Source: Streptomyces sp. JH34
GTDB taxonomy: Bacteria; Actinomycetota; Actinomycetes; Streptomycetales; Streptomycetaceae
Assembly (NCBI RefSeq): GCF_029428875.1
Contig: NZ_JAJSOO010000001.1
Span: 3,906,001-3,970,000, forward strand
DNA: 64,000 bases
Direction of reading: 5' to 3'
Both the position numbers and the translations under genes were made by a program. The notes under the pieces are model-generated. The model did no database searches. It was not told the origin of the DNA and saw only the letters and a list, made by a program, of their open reading frames with translations. Below, in pieces: positions 24,676 through 33,690 of this stretch. Every line of letters starts with the position of its first letter. Within the stretch, counting starts at the first letter, position 1.

Positions 24676-25989
24676 ATGATGGCCGCCACGAAACGGATCG
24701 CACTGGGTGCCGCGGTCGCGGCTCTGGTCGCCGGCCTGGCCGGTTGCTCGGGCTCCGGTACCGGGGCCACACCCGGAGCCGGCGAGAAGTCGGCGCCCGG
24801 CGCGGAGGGAAACTCTCCTGCCGCGGCGCCGAAGGGGCCGGTCAACCTCATCGGTGACGGCTCCACCGCCTTCACTGGGGCACAGCCGAAACTTCCTGTG
24901 GCCAAGCGCCTCAAGCCCGGCCAGAAGCCCCCGCAGTTCGTCGTGTTCTCGTGGGACGGCGCGGGCGAGGACAGTCAGAAGCTGTTCTCGCACTTCCGTG
25001 CGGTCGCGAAGAAGTACGACGCCACGATGACGTACTTCCTCAGTGGCGTGTACCTCCTTCCCGAGGAGAAGAAGGGGCTCTACGAACCGCCCCAGCATTC
25101 GGCGGGTCGCTCCGACATCGGTTTCAACGACACCGAGGGAATCCGCCACACGCTCACGGAGCTACGTTCCGCGTGGCAGGACGGTAACGAGATCGGCACC
25201 CACTTCAACGGGCACTTCTGCGGACCGGACGGGGGCGTCGGCACCTGGTCGGTGGAGGAGTGGAAGAGCGAGATCAGCCAGGCGAAGTCGTTCGTGAAGG
25301 GCTGGAAGACCAACGCCCCGGCCCTCAAGGGTGAGGCGCCTCTCCCCTTCGACTACGACAAGGAGCTGATCGGGGCCCGCACCCCGTGCCTGGAGGGGCA
25401 GAAGAACATGGTCGCGGCAGCGCGGACCATGGGGTTCCGCTATGACTCCAGTGGCGTCGGCAATCAGGTCTGGCCTATGAAGAAGGACGGGATCTGGGAT
25501 CTCCCCCTGCAACTCGTCCCGGTACCAGGACGAGCCTTCGAGACGCTCTCGATGGACTACAACTTCATGTTCAACCAGTCCGGTACGACGCAGGGCGACC
25601 CGGGCAAGCACGAGTACTGGGGCAACCAGATGCGGGACGGTCTGCTTCAGGCGTTCAGCCGTGCCTACAACGGGAACCGAGCCCCGCTGATCATCGGCAA
25701 CCACTTCGAATCCTGGAACGGTGGCACTTACATGCGCGCGATCGAGGAGACGATCAAGACGGTCTGCACCCAGCGGGACGTGCAATGCGTCTCCTTCCGC
25801 CGCCTGGCCGACTGGCTGGACGCCCAGGACCCCGCGACCCTCGACAAGCTCGGGACGCTGAAGGTGGGGCAGGCGCCGAAGCCGGGCTGGCCCGCGTTCC
25901 TGGCGGGTCCCGCCCCGGCTGAGACGCCTGCGGGCAGCCCCGTGCCCGCCAAGCCGGCGGACCAGCCGGCCGGCGGGAACGCGGACTAG
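24676..25989 (+). CDS. Secreted lipoprotein with polysaccharide deacetylase-like fold
   Basis: The 437-residue protein has a lipoprotein signal peptide (residues 1-24, lipobox GLAGC with C24), then a Ser/Gly/Ala linker to about 75 and a catalytic-type domain. It contains FSWDGAG (D94) and an H-x3-H pair in THFNGHFCG (H176, H180), the Asp-His-His metal set of NodB-type deacetylases. The fold probably removes acetyl groups from, or cleaves, cell-surface polysaccharide; substrate and activity are inferred. A low-complexity Pro/Ala tail ends the protein. It converges with the CooC-like gene with 20 bp between them. Confidence 0.83.
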   Translation: MMAATKRIALGAAVAALVAGLAGCSGSGTGATPGAGEKSAPGAEGNSPAAAPKGPVNLIGDGSTAFTGAQPKLPVAKRLKPGQKPPQFVVFSWDGAGEDSQKLFSHFRAVAKKYDATMTYFLSGVYLLPEEKKGLYEPPQHSAGRSDIGFNDTEGIRHTLTELRSAWQDGNEIGTHFNGHFCGPDGGVGTWSVEEWKSEISQAKSFVKGWKTNAPALKGEAPLPFDYDKELIGARTPCLEGQKNMVAAARTMGFRYDSSGVGNQVWPMKKDGIWDLPLQLVPVPGRAFETLSMDYNFMFNQSGTTQGDPGKHEYWGNQMRDGLLQAFSRAYNGNRAPLIIGNHFESWNGGTYMRAIEETIKTVCTQRDVQCVSFRRLADWLDAQDPATLDKLGTLKVGQAPKPGWPAFLAGPAPAETPAGSPVPAKPADQPAGGNAD

Positions 25990-26009
25990 GGGCAGGCCTG
26001 CGGCATCGC

Positions 26010-27011
26010 TCAGGCCGGCTGCGTGGTGCTCGACTCCGAGAGGTGTTCATGGAGGACGAAGGCGGGGTCGACCTGGGCAGCCAGGTCGGCGCCCGTCTTC
26101 TCGTTGCCCCAGCTCTCCGCGTTCTTCAGATGGAAGTGGACCATCTGCCGGGTGTAACGCTCCCAGTCGCGCATCTCGTACGAATCCTCCGCGGCGTTCT
26201 GCAGAGCTTGCAGTGCCATCCGGTTGTCCGCCTCGAGCAGCTCGAACGGAGCCGGACGGCCCTTCTCCATCGTCCTGACCCAGTCGGACTGGCCGACTCC
26301 GACAAGAAGGTCGTCGCCGACCTCGGAGCGCAGGAAGTCCAGGTCGTCCTCGCCCTGCACCTTGTTGCCCACGACCTTCAGTGCGACGCCGAAGTCCCGC
26401 GCGTACTCCTTGTACTGGCGGTAGACGGAGACACCCTTCCGGGTCGGCTCGGCGACCAGGAAGGTCATGTCGAAGCGAGTGAACATACCCGACGCGAACG
26501 AGTCCGATCCCGCCGTCATGTCGACCACCACGAACTCGTCCTGACCGTCGACCAGGTGGTTGAGGCACAACTCCACCGCCCCGACCTTGGAGTGGTAGCA
26601 GGCAACGCCGAGATCGGTCTCGGTGAACGGGCCGGTGGCCATCAGCCTGATCTCTCCGTCGTCCAGACGGACCGTGCGGGCGCAGGCGTCGTAGACGGGG
26701 TTGTCCTCCCGGACGCGCAGGAGGCGGGACCCCTCCCCAGGCGGCGTTGTCTTGATCATCGTCGCGGCGGAGGTGATGCGGGGGTTGCTCCCGCGGAGGT
26801 ATTCCTTGATGAGAGGCAGCTGGGCACCCATGGCGGGCAGCGCGGCGGCCTCGTCCTCCCTCAGGCCCAGGGCGGCGCCCAGGTGCTGGTTGATGTCGGC
26901 GTCCACCGCGACGACGTGGGCTTCATTGGCAGCGAGGTGGCGGATGAAGAGCGAGGACAGCGTTGTCTTGCCGCTGCCGCCCTTCCCCACGAAAGCGATC
27001 TTCATATTCAC
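26010..27011 (-). CDS. CooC/MinD-like P-loop ATPase
   Basis: The 333-residue SIMIBI-class ATPase has the deviant Walker A GKGGSGKTT (9-17, signature K10), a switch-I VDADINQHLG and a Walker B VVVDMTAGSDS. This is the CooC/CO-dehydrogenase maturation type, which in other bacteria inserts nickel or supports other ATP-driven maturation or positioning. No nickel enzyme genes are adjacent, so the client is unknown. It is divergent from the Fic-like gene. Confidence 0.82.
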   Translation of the reverse strand: MNMKIAFVGKGGSGKTTLSSLFIRHLAANEAHVVAVDADINQHLGAALGLREDEAAALPAMGAQLPLIKEYLRGSNPRITSAATMIKTTPPGEGSRLLRVREDNPVYDACARTVRLDDGEIRLMATGPFTETDLGVACYHSKVGAVELCLNHLVDGQDEFVVVDMTAGSDSFASGMFTRFDMTFLVAEPTRKGVSVYRQYKEYARDFGVALKVVGNKVQGEDDLDFLRSEVGDDLLVGVGQSDWVRTMEKGRPAPFELLEADNRMALQALQNAAEDSYEMRDWERYTRQMVHFHLKNAESWGNEKTGADLAAQVDPAFVLHEHLSESSTTQPA

Positions 27012-27107
27012 CTAGGGTAGCCGCATGGTCGCTCACTGCTGTCGCGGTTCGTGAAGAACGCCACTCCCTGGCGGCATCGGGACCTGGGGCGCGTAGCCTC
27101 CCTACTT

Positions 27108-27932
27108 ATGAGTACGACTTCCTCGGACCCGCTTGCCGCCCTGGGGGGCCTGCCGGGGGTCGCTGACGCGGTGGACTCCGTACGCAAGGCCGTCGACCGG
27201 GTCTACGGGCACCGGGTCATGCGGCGCCGCAGTAATGAGGTGACCGCCGAGGCCGCCCTGCGTGGAGCCCGCGGGTCGGCCGCTCTCTCAGGTGCCGACT
27301 GGAATCTCGAGGAGGTTCGCCGGCGCACCGATTTCAGGGGCGAGGACGAGGCTCGCACCATCGGCGCCGCTCTGAGACTCACCGCGGAGGCGGGGCAACT
27401 GCTCTCGATCTGGCGGCAGTCCCCCCTTCGCGTCCTGGCCCGGCTGCATCTGGTGGCGGCCGGCGGTGCGACTCCTGACGACGCGGTCGGCAGGCCCCGG
27501 GTGGCCGGTGAGCCGGTCGACGAGCCGCTGATCGAGGCCCCCGTCCCCGGCGCGGAGGAGGTGTCCGGGCGACTCGAGGGGCTATCGCAGCTGATCATTT
27601 CCGGTAGCTCCGCACCTGCGCTGGTCATGTCCTCGGTGGTGCACGGTGAACTGCTGGCGCTGCGCCCCTTCGGGTCGCACAACGGTCTGGTCGCCCGGAC
27701 CGCCGAGCGCATCGTGCTGATCGGCAGTGGGCTCGACCCGAAGTCGATCTGTCCTGCCGAGGTCGGTCATGCTGAACAGGGACGTGCGGCCTACGTCGCC
27801 GCGTTCGGGGGGTATCTGTCGGGGAGCCCCGAAGGCATGGCCGCCTGGATCGCCCACTGCGGTCGCTCGGTCGAACTGGGAGTCAGGGAGTCGACGGCGG
27901 TGTGTGAAGCGCTGCAGCGCGGCGCCGCTTAG
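27108..27932 (+). CDS. Fic-domain-like protein with degenerate active site
   Basis: The 274-residue protein has the Fic-domain plan: a helix before the fold (GARGSAALSGADWNLEEV, positioned like the inhibitory S/T-x3-E helix), a helical core with RLHLVAAGG, and VHGELLALRPFGSHNGLVAR (179-198). Compared with the canonical HPFxxGNGRxxR loop, His is Arg187, the first Gly is His192 and the first Arg is Leu195, while Pro, Phe, Asn, Gly and the final Arg remain. AMP transfer by the usual mechanism is therefore unlikely. Start ATG 27108 follows a TAGCCT-like -10, so the message could be leaderless. Confidence 0.68.
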   Translation: MSTTSSDPLAALGGLPGVADAVDSVRKAVDRVYGHRVMRRRSNEVTAEAALRGARGSAALSGADWNLEEVRRRTDFRGEDEARTIGAALRLTAEAGQLLSIWRQSPLRVLARLHLVAAGGATPDDAVGRPRVAGEPVDEPLIEAPVPGAEEVSGRLEGLSQLIISGSSAPALVMSSVVHGELLALRPFGSHNGLVARTAERIVLIGSGLDPKSICPAEVGHAEQGRAAYVAAFGGYLSGSPEGMAAWIAHCGRSVELGVRESTAVCEALQRGAA

Positions 27933-28391
27933 GGATTCGCCGTTCCGGCGCTGCCTGTCGGTGCCGGGTGGCGAGCGTGCGCCAAGAGGCTCGGCACAGG
28001 GTTGCGGCGGTACCGGTTCCGGTACCGCCGCTGGCACGTCCGCCCAGTTACCAAGCGTCCTCGATGTACGCCCATCAGGCCGGGTTCTTTGCCCGTCACC
28101 TGGTGCGGCTGGCCCGTAATCGACGGGTCGACGTCGCGTGGGTGCTCGACTTCCGTGCTCGGTCCGTGGGGCCTTCTGCGCGTGAAAGGTGATCCTCGCG
28201 GATGTCCTTGGTCTCGCGGGCCGTTGAGTCCTTTGTACTCCAGGGCCAGGGCGAGCGGAAGACTTGGCCGTATTTCTTTACTTTCGCGTGCGAATGAGGT
28301 CGAGTCGGACATTTCCTGGAGGGTCAATTGCGTGGATGGTGAATCGCATTGCCGGGCCCGGGCGTGAGGCGATCCCACCGGTGCGGGTCTG
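27933..28391. other. 459-bp intergenic region
   Basis: It lies between two converging genes. It contains the strong inverted repeat at 28004-28031. A 42-codon ATG frame at 28064 has no ribosome-binding site and no family resemblance. No other gene is supported. Confidence 0.5.
28004..28031. terminator. Inverted repeat downstream of the Fic-like gene
   Basis: GCGGCGGTACCGG and CCGGTACCGCCGC pair perfectly over 13 bp with only 2 nt between, making a 28-nt near-palindrome that could be a terminator or a dimer-binding site. It lies 72 nt after the Fic-like stop. Confidence 0.5.
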
Positions 28392-29231
28392 TCAGGTCAT
28401 GACCGCCGAGGCTCGGCGGCGGTTGGCGTACCAGACCAGTCCCGCGGTCACGGCAGCCGCACCCAGCGCGGCTGCGGCCACCAGTGCAGGGCGGGGCGGC
28501 ATCGAGAACTCGGGCAGCCGCTGCTTGAGCCGCACAGGTCGGTCGAAGACGAGAATCGGCCACTCCCTGAGTGTCGCCTCGCGCCGCAGGGGCCGGTCCG
28601 GGTTGACGGCATGCGGGTATCCGACGGACTCGAGCATCGGTACGTCGGTCGCGGAGTCGCTGTACGCGTAGCAGCGCGAGAGGTCGTACCCCTCCGATTC
28701 GGCGAGGGCCTTGATCGCCTCGGCCTTGGTGGGGCCGTAGGCGTAGTACTCGATTTCGCCCGTGAAGCAGCCGTCGTCGCCCACCACCATCCGGGTCGCC
28801 ACCACTCTGTCCGCGCCGAGCAGTTCCCCGATAGGTTCGACGACTTCGGCGCCCGAGGTCGAAACGATCACTACATCGCGTCCCGCGGTGTGGTGCTCCT
28901 CGATGAGGGTCGCGGCCTCGTCGTAGATGATCGGGTCGATCAGGTCGTGCAGGGTTTCGGCGACGAGGTCCTTGACCTGTTGGACGTTCCACCCCTTGCA
29001 GAGCGCGGAGAGGTATTCGCGCATCCGCTCCATCTGGTCGTGATCGGCACCTCCGGCAAGGAACACGAACTGTGTGTACGCGGTGCGCAGTACAGCGCGT
29101 CGGTTGATCAGCCCGCCTTGGTAGAAGGACTTGCTGAAGGTCAGTGTCGATGACTTCGCAATGACCGTCTTGTCCAGGTCAAAGAAGGCTGCTGTACGCG
29201 GCGAGAAGCAGTTTTCCACAAAGGTGAGCAT
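28392..29231 (-). CDS. HAD-IB family hydrolase with C-terminal membrane anchor
   Basis: The 279-residue HAD phosphatase has motif I DLDKT (D18, D20), motif II VSTSG, and motif III/IV with a lysine in PTKAEAI and SDSATD, so all catalytic residues are present. The cap resembles the SerB/HAD-IB group. A C-terminal hydrophobic helix (about 247-266) with basic residues after it suggests membrane attachment. The substrate is unknown (phospholipid phosphatases and phosphoserine phosphatase share the fold). It sits just before the tad operon and is divergent from it, as in other actinobacteria. Confidence 0.87.
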   Translation of the reverse strand: MLTFVENCFSPRTAAFFDLDKTVIAKSSTLTFSKSFYQGGLINRRAVLRTAYTQFVFLAGGADHDQMERMREYLSALCKGWNVQQVKDLVAETLHDLIDPIIYDEAATLIEEHHTAGRDVVIVSTSGAEVVEPIGELLGADRVVATRMVVGDDGCFTGEIEYYAYGPTKAEAIKALAESEGYDLSRCYAYSDSATDVPMLESVGYPHAVNPDRPLRREATLREWPILVFDRPVRLKQRLPEFSMPPRPALVAAAALGAAAVTAGLVWYANRRRASAVMT

Positions 29232-29366
29232 AGGGGCCCGCCATTCGGCGTAAAGTCCGGCCGGTGGGTTTGCTTGAGAAGGTGCTCGGGTACACCATTG
29301 AAGTCACGGATCGTTCGCGACCGTGCTAACCCGGTCCGACTCCTCCCCCCCCGAGTCGGCCGTGGG

Positions 29367-29455
29367 GACGACCCCCGCTCTCCCCCCCGGCGGGGGTCGT
29401 CGCATGTCCGGATGCGTTTTGTCGGCAGAGGGTCGAGGTGCTCTCCCCTCTGCCG
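29367..29455. other. Two strong hairpins in the HAD-tad intergenic region
   Basis: Stem 1: GACGACCCCCG / CGGGGGTCGTC (11 bp, 29367-29377 with 29391-29401). Stem 2: CGGCAGAGGG / CCCTCTGCCG (10 bp, 29423-29432 with 29446-29455). They lie upstream of both divergent genes, where terminators are not expected. A small RNA or a leader structure is possible. The rest of 29232-29557 shows no gene. Confidence 0.5.
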
Positions 29456-29557
29456 GTCACCGTTGGTCGCCTCTCGCGGGGTCGTGCCCACTCTGCCGCC
29501 GTCACTGTGCGTAGTGGAAGTGCTTCGCTGTGAAATCCCCCTGGACGGGCTACCGAG

Positions 29558-29604
29558 TTATTCACAACGCCGGAGTTGTCCACAGTTTGTGAGCAAGATC
29601 CACA
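29558..29604. promoter_or_regulatory. Cluster of DnaA-box-like 9-mers
   Basis: TTATTCACA (29558-29566), TTGTCCACA (29576-29584, the Streptomyces consensus), reverse TTGCTCACA (29588-29596) and AGATCCACA (29596-29604) fall within 47 bp, in an AT-rich pocket about 130 bp upstream of the first tad gene. It may be a DnaA-responsive promoter element or a titration site. Confidence 0.5.
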
Positions 29605-29730
29605 AGTTTTTCCGTGCCGCTGCATGTTGATTCCACCCGCGAAGTCCGCGGGTTCCGGAATCGCGTCTCTCGGAAGCGTTCGAGATCGCCGCGAAACCGC
29701 ACCGAAGGGGCAGTGAGAGAGGCGGAGAGC

Positions 29731-30870
29731 GTGGCTGGATCTTTGATGGGCGAAGGCGCGACGAGCGTCGAAGAGCGTCGGACCGGACCGCTGATCGTGA
29801 CCGAGGACGCCGAGTTGCTGGACGATCTGCTCAGGTTGTGTGCGGCAGCCGGTGCGGTTCCAGAAGTCCATCAAGGCCCTCCGGGAGAGAGGGGAGGCTG
29901 GGAGCGGGCCCCGATGATTCTGGTGGGCGACGACGCGGCGCGTATGTGCCGCGGGCTGACCCGCAGGCCGGGGGTGATGCTCGTCGGCAGGGATCAGGAC
30001 GATCCCGATGTATGGCGACGCGCGGTGGAGATCGGGGCCGAATACGTGCTTCGGCTGCCCGATTCCGAAGGGTGGCTCGTCGACCAGATCGCCAACGCGG
30101 TGGAAGGTGTGGGCAGGTCCGCTCTCACCGTGGGGGTGATGGGAGGACGCGGCGGCTCGGGCGCGTCCACGCTGGCCTGTGCGCTTGCCGTGACGGGGGC
30201 GAGGTCGGGGCGGCGGACCATGCTGATCGACGGCGACCCCCTGGGCGGCGGGATCGACGTGCTGCTGGGCGGCGAGGCGTCCGAGGGGTTGCGGTGGCCG
30301 GATTTCGCCCGTTCGAAGGGGCGAGTGGGCGGAGGGGCGCTTGAGGAGTCCCTGCCGGCGTTGCACGGGCTGCGGGTGCTCAGCTGGGGCCGGGACGACG
30401 AGGTGGCCGTTCCACCGCAGGCCATGCGGTCGGTTCTCGCCGCAGCGCGGCGACTCGGCGGTGTGGTGGTCGTCGATCTGCCGCGAAGGGTCGACGAAAG
30501 CGTGGCAGAGGCCTTGGCGCAACTGGATGTCGGACTGCTGGTCGTGCCCGGGGAGCTCAGAGCTGTCGCGGCAGCGCAACGAGTGGCGTCGTCGGCCCGC
30601 CTGGTGCTGAAGGACCTGCGGGTCGTCGCCCGGGGCCCCTACGCGGCAGGTCTGGACGAGCACTGGGTGGCACAGGCTCTGGGGATGCCACTCGTCGGCG
30701 ATCTGCCCACGGAAGCCGGGTTGGCTTCGGCCCAGGACAGCGGTGCGCCCCCGGGCGGGAATCCCCACGGGGCGCTGGCGCGCTTCTGCGCGGCCTTCTG
30801 GGAACTGGCGGATGCCCCGGCGTGCCCGGACAGCGGTCCCGCCCGGCCTCGGGTGGGAGGTGCGCGATGA
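29731..30870 (+). CDS. CpaE-like septum/pilus localisation ATPase (helicase/secretion neighbourhood)
   Basis: The 379-residue protein has an N-terminal receiver-like domain (VTEDAELLDDLLRL, about 20-115) and a MinD/CpaE-type P-loop domain with GGRGGSGASTLACALA, in which the Walker A lysine position is Ala-Ser (GGRGGSGAS), followed by LIDGDPLGGGIDVLLG. It matches the actinobacterial CpaE homologue family of the tad locus, annotated in S. coelicolor as a septum-site-determining protein (SCO3557). GTG 29731 is chosen for AGAGG 8 nt upstream; GTG 29713 or ATG 29746 are possible. It overlaps tadA by ATGA. Confidence 0.88.
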   Translation: MAGSLMGEGATSVEERRTGPLIVTEDAELLDDLLRLCAAAGAVPEVHQGPPGERGGWERAPMILVGDDAARMCRGLTRRPGVMLVGRDQDDPDVWRRAVEIGAEYVLRLPDSEGWLVDQIANAVEGVGRSALTVGVMGGRGGSGASTLACALAVTGARSGRRTMLIDGDPLGGGIDVLLGGEASEGLRWPDFARSKGRVGGGALEESLPALHGLRVLSWGRDDEVAVPPQAMRSVLAAARRLGGVVVVDLPRRVDESVAEALAQLDVGLLVVPGELRAVAAAQRVASSARLVLKDLRVVARGPYAAGLDEHWVAQALGMPLVGDLPTEAGLASAQDSGAPPGGNPHGALARFCAAFWELADAPACPDSGPARPRVGGAR

Positions 30871-32015
30871 CCGACGCGTTGTTCGATGCCGTGCGCCAGA
30901 GACTGGCCCGCAGCGGTGTGGCACCCACTCCGGCCGGGGTGGCAGCCGCTCTGAGGGAGCAGGGCCGGTTGCTCGGTGACGCGGAAGTCCTCGGCGCGGC
31001 GGAGGAACTGCGTGGCGAACTGGTCGGCACAGGCGTGCTGGAGCGGTTGCTCTCCGACCCGGCGGTGACCGATGTGCTGGTGTCGGCTCCGGACCGGGTA
31101 TGGGTGGACCGCGGCGGTGGACTCGAGTTGACCCGGGTCGTGTTCCAGGATGCGGCTGCCGTCCGGAGGCTGGCTCAGAGGCTCGCCGCGGTGGCCGGGC
31201 GCCGACTGGACGACGCCCGGCCGTGGGTGGATGCCAGGCTGCCGGACGGAACACGCATGCACGCGGTCCTGCCACCGGTGTCCGTCGGCTCGACGTGCCT
31301 CTCGTTGCGTGTGGTGCGGCCCAAGGCCTTCACGCTGGGGGAGCTCGTGGCGGCGGGCACGGTCCCGCCCGGCGGTGACCGGCTGCTGAAGGCGCTGGTC
31401 GAGGCCAGGGTCTCGTACCTGATCAGCGGGGGAACCGGCGCGGGCAAGACGACCCTGTTGTCGAGTCTGCTGGGAGCGGTCGGCGAGAGGGAGCGGATCG
31501 TGCTCGCCGAGGATTCGGCGGAACTGCGACCGGATCATCCGCATGTCGTGCGGCTGGAGTCGCGTCCCGCGAATCAGGAAGGCGCCGGGCGGGTGACGCT
31601 GCGGGATCTCGTACGCCAGGCGTTGCGCATGCGACCTGACCGCCTGGTGGTGGGAGAGGTCCGGGGCGCCGAGGTGACTGAGCTACTGGCCGCGCTCAAC
31701 ACCGGGCACGAAGGCGGGTGCGGCACGGTCCACGCCAACGCCGCCGAGCATGTGCCGGCGCGTCTGGAGGCTCTGGGGACGGCTGCAGGCCTGGACCGGG
31801 CGGCTTTGCACAGTCAGCTGGCCGCCGCGCTCTCCGTCGTCGTCCACCTCGTACGGGACAGGAGCGGGCAGCGGCGTCTGGCCGAAGTCCACGTGCTCGA
31901 GCGCGATTCCGCAGGCGTGGTCGTCACCGTGCCGGCGCTCAGCTGGAGCGCCCGCGGGTTCCTTCCGGAACGGGGCTGGGAGCGGCTCGGCGCGTTGGTC
32001 GGGGAGGAGCTGTGA
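30867..32015 (+). CDS. tadA: TadA-type secretion ATPase (CpaF family)
   Basis: The 382-residue hexameric motor ATPase has an N-terminal domain (1-130) with the DVLVSAPDRVWVDR strand, Walker A SGGTGAGKTTLL, an Asp box AEDSAELRPDHPHVVRLE, Walker B RPDRLVVGEVRG and a His box NTGHEGGCGTVHAN. It powers assembly of Flp-type pili or pseudopili at the membrane. Start ATG 30867 follows GGGAGG and overlaps the CpaE stop; the reading frame upstream is antecedent coding. It overlaps tadB by GTGA. Confidence 0.93.
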   Translation: MTDALFDAVRQRLARSGVAPTPAGVAAALREQGRLLGDAEVLGAAEELRGELVGTGVLERLLSDPAVTDVLVSAPDRVWVDRGGGLELTRVVFQDAAAVRRLAQRLAAVAGRRLDDARPWVDARLPDGTRMHAVLPPVSVGSTCLSLRVVRPKAFTLGELVAAGTVPPGGDRLLKALVEARVSYLISGGTGAGKTTLLSSLLGAVGERERIVLAEDSAELRPDHPHVVRLESRPANQEGAGRVTLRDLVRQALRMRPDRLVVGEVRGAEVTELLAALNTGHEGGCGTVHANAAEHVPARLEALGTAAGLDRAALHSQLAAALSVVVHLVRDRSGQRRLAEVHVLERDSAGVVVTVPALSWSARGFLPERGWERLGALVGEEL

Positions 32016-32881
32016 CGGTCACGGGCTCGTACGCGCTGATGCACGTGCCGGAGTGGGCCATGGCAGGTCTCACCGGTCTGGCGGGCGGGCTCGTCGTGGC
32101 ACGGGACCCAGGACCTCGGCGGGCTCGTGCCTTGATGGCCCGGGGGCGGAGGGAGCCGTGGGGGCCGGCGGCATGGGCCACGCTTCACAGCCTCTTCGAC
32201 CGACGCCGGGAATGGCTGTGTGCCCCTGTGGCGGTCCTGCTCGCCGTGCTGGGCGAATCGGTGCTGCCACTGCTCGCGGGCGCTGTGGCGGTCCCTCTCG
32301 CGAGGCGTTGGCTGAGAAGTCGGAAACGACGGCGCGAGCGCGAGAAGGCGGCCCAGGCGGTGACGGCGCTCTGTGGGGCGGTGATCGGCGAGTTGCGTGC
32401 CGGGCGTGAGCCCGGGCAGGCCTTGCTGGCTGTCGCGCGGGACGCCGACGCGCTGGGCGCTTCCGAGCCCGCCGTGCTGGCCGCCGCGCGGTTCGGCGGA
32501 GATGTCCCGGCTGCCCTGCTGCAGGCATCGACCGGGCTGGGCCTCGACGGTCTCGCGGGGATGGCGGCCTGTTGGCGGGTCGCTGTTAACGGCGGAGCCG
32601 GACTCGGGGCAGGTCTGGCCCGCCTGGAGGGCGCGCTGCGGGGTGAAAGGAGGCAGCGGGAGGAGTTGCGGGCACAGCTGGCCGGAGCGTGGTCGACGGT
32701 GGTGGTACTGGCGTTGCTGCCGGTGCTGGGGCTGGGGCTGGGGGCGGCACTCGGAGCGGACCCGCTGAGGGTTCTGCTGCACAGCCCGGGCGGACTCGTC
32801 TGCCTGGTGGCCGGCGGCCTTCTGGAGGCCGCGGGTCTGTTCTGGGCATCGCGGATCGTGCGGGCGGGGGAGGCGGGATGA
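32012..32881 (+). CDS. tadB: TadB-type membrane platform protein
   Basis: The 289-residue type II secretion F-domain protein has hydrophobic segments near residues 10-28, 70-95, 230-255 and 262-282 and a central cytosolic GspF-like domain (ALCGAVIGELRAGREPGQAL). With TadC it would form the inner-membrane platform for the TadA motor. GTG 32012 overlaps the tadA stop and has GGGGAGGAG upstream. Confidence 0.9.
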   Translation: MTVTGSYALMHVPEWAMAGLTGLAGGLVVARDPGPRRARALMARGRREPWGPAAWATLHSLFDRRREWLCAPVAVLLAVLGESVLPLLAGAVAVPLARRWLRSRKRRREREKAAQAVTALCGAVIGELRAGREPGQALLAVARDADALGASEPAVLAAARFGGDVPAALLQASTGLGLDGLAGMAACWRVAVNGGAGLGAGLARLEGALRGERRQREELRAQLAGAWSTVVVLALLPVLGLGLGAALGADPLRVLLHSPGGLVCLVAGGLLEAAGLFWASRIVRAGEAG

Positions 32882-33690
32882 GCTTGATGCCCGCCCCGGG
32901 GGAATGGCTGACGACGGCCGGATGGCTGGGGGCGGCGCTGGGCACAGCCGTCTACCTCACCCTCGTGATGACCGGCCGACGACACGAGCGGTGCGTACGC
33001 AGGCGGGGGGCGCGGCTGACCAATACCAGTGCGGGCAAGCGGATACGGGGGCGGCTGGGCCGGTGGGCGCGGTGCCGGGACTCTGTGCGTCTGTGGGCGG
33101 TGCTCCTGGCCGTCTGGGCGGCCGGCTGGGTCCTTGTCGGCGGGGTCGCCGGATGCGGGGCCGGCCTCCTGGCGGCATACGGGGTGCGCCGGTGGTGGCG
33201 CTCAGCGAGGGGGCGTGACCCGGCCGGCCACGAAGCCGAGGCCGCTCTGATCGCGCGGCAACTGCCGATCACCGCAGACCTCCTGGCCTCCTGCCTTTCG
33301 GCGGGTGCCGGACCGCGGGAGGCGGCGGAGGCGGTCGGGGAGTCGGTTGCCGGTCCGGTCGGCGAGCGGCTGACTCGCACTGCGGCCGAGATTTTCCTCG
33401 GTGGTGAACCGGACGAGGCCTGGCGCCGGTTCGGGGAGTTGCCGGGTGCGGCGCCGCTGGCCCGTTGCCTGGCACGCGCCACGTCGACAGGGGCACCTGC
33501 GGCGGAGCCGGTCTCCAGGCTGGCCGAGGAGATACGCGCCGAACGGGCGAGCGCGGCTGTGGCGCGTGCGCAGCGTGCAGGGGTGCTGATCACCGCTCCG
33601 GTGGGGCTCTGCTTCCTGCCCGCCTTCCTCGCGGTGGGAGTGGCGCCGGTGGTGATCGGGCTGGCGACCGGCCTCTCGCGAAGCGGCTGA
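32878..33690 (+). CDS. tadC: TadC-type membrane platform protein
   Basis: The 270-residue protein has hydrophobic segments near 14-30, 70-100 and 235-262 flanking a cytosolic F domain (LPITADLLASCLSAGAGPREA). It is the second platform protein of the tad system. ATG 32878 overlaps the tadB stop (ATGA) and follows GGGGGAGGCGGG. The next 251 bp to the Flp gene hold no gene and probably contain a separate promoter. Confidence 0.9.
   Translation: MSLMPAPGEWLTTAGWLGAALGTAVYLTLVMTGRRHERCVRRRGARLTNTSAGKRIRGRLGRWARCRDSVRLWAVLLAVWAAGWVLVGGVAGCGAGLLAAYGVRRWWRSARGRDPAGHEAEAALIARQLPITADLLASCLSAGAGPREAAEAVGESVAGPVGERLTRTAAEIFLGGEPDEAWRRFGELPGAAPLARCLARATSTGAPAAEPVSRLAEEIRAERASAAVARAQRAGVLITAPVGLCFLPAFLAVGVAPVVIGLATGLSRSG

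Noticed and set aside
28064..28192. 42-codon ORF MYAHQAGFFARHLVRL...
   Set aside because: No ribosome-binding site, no family resemblance and ordinary base composition for a non-coding stretch.
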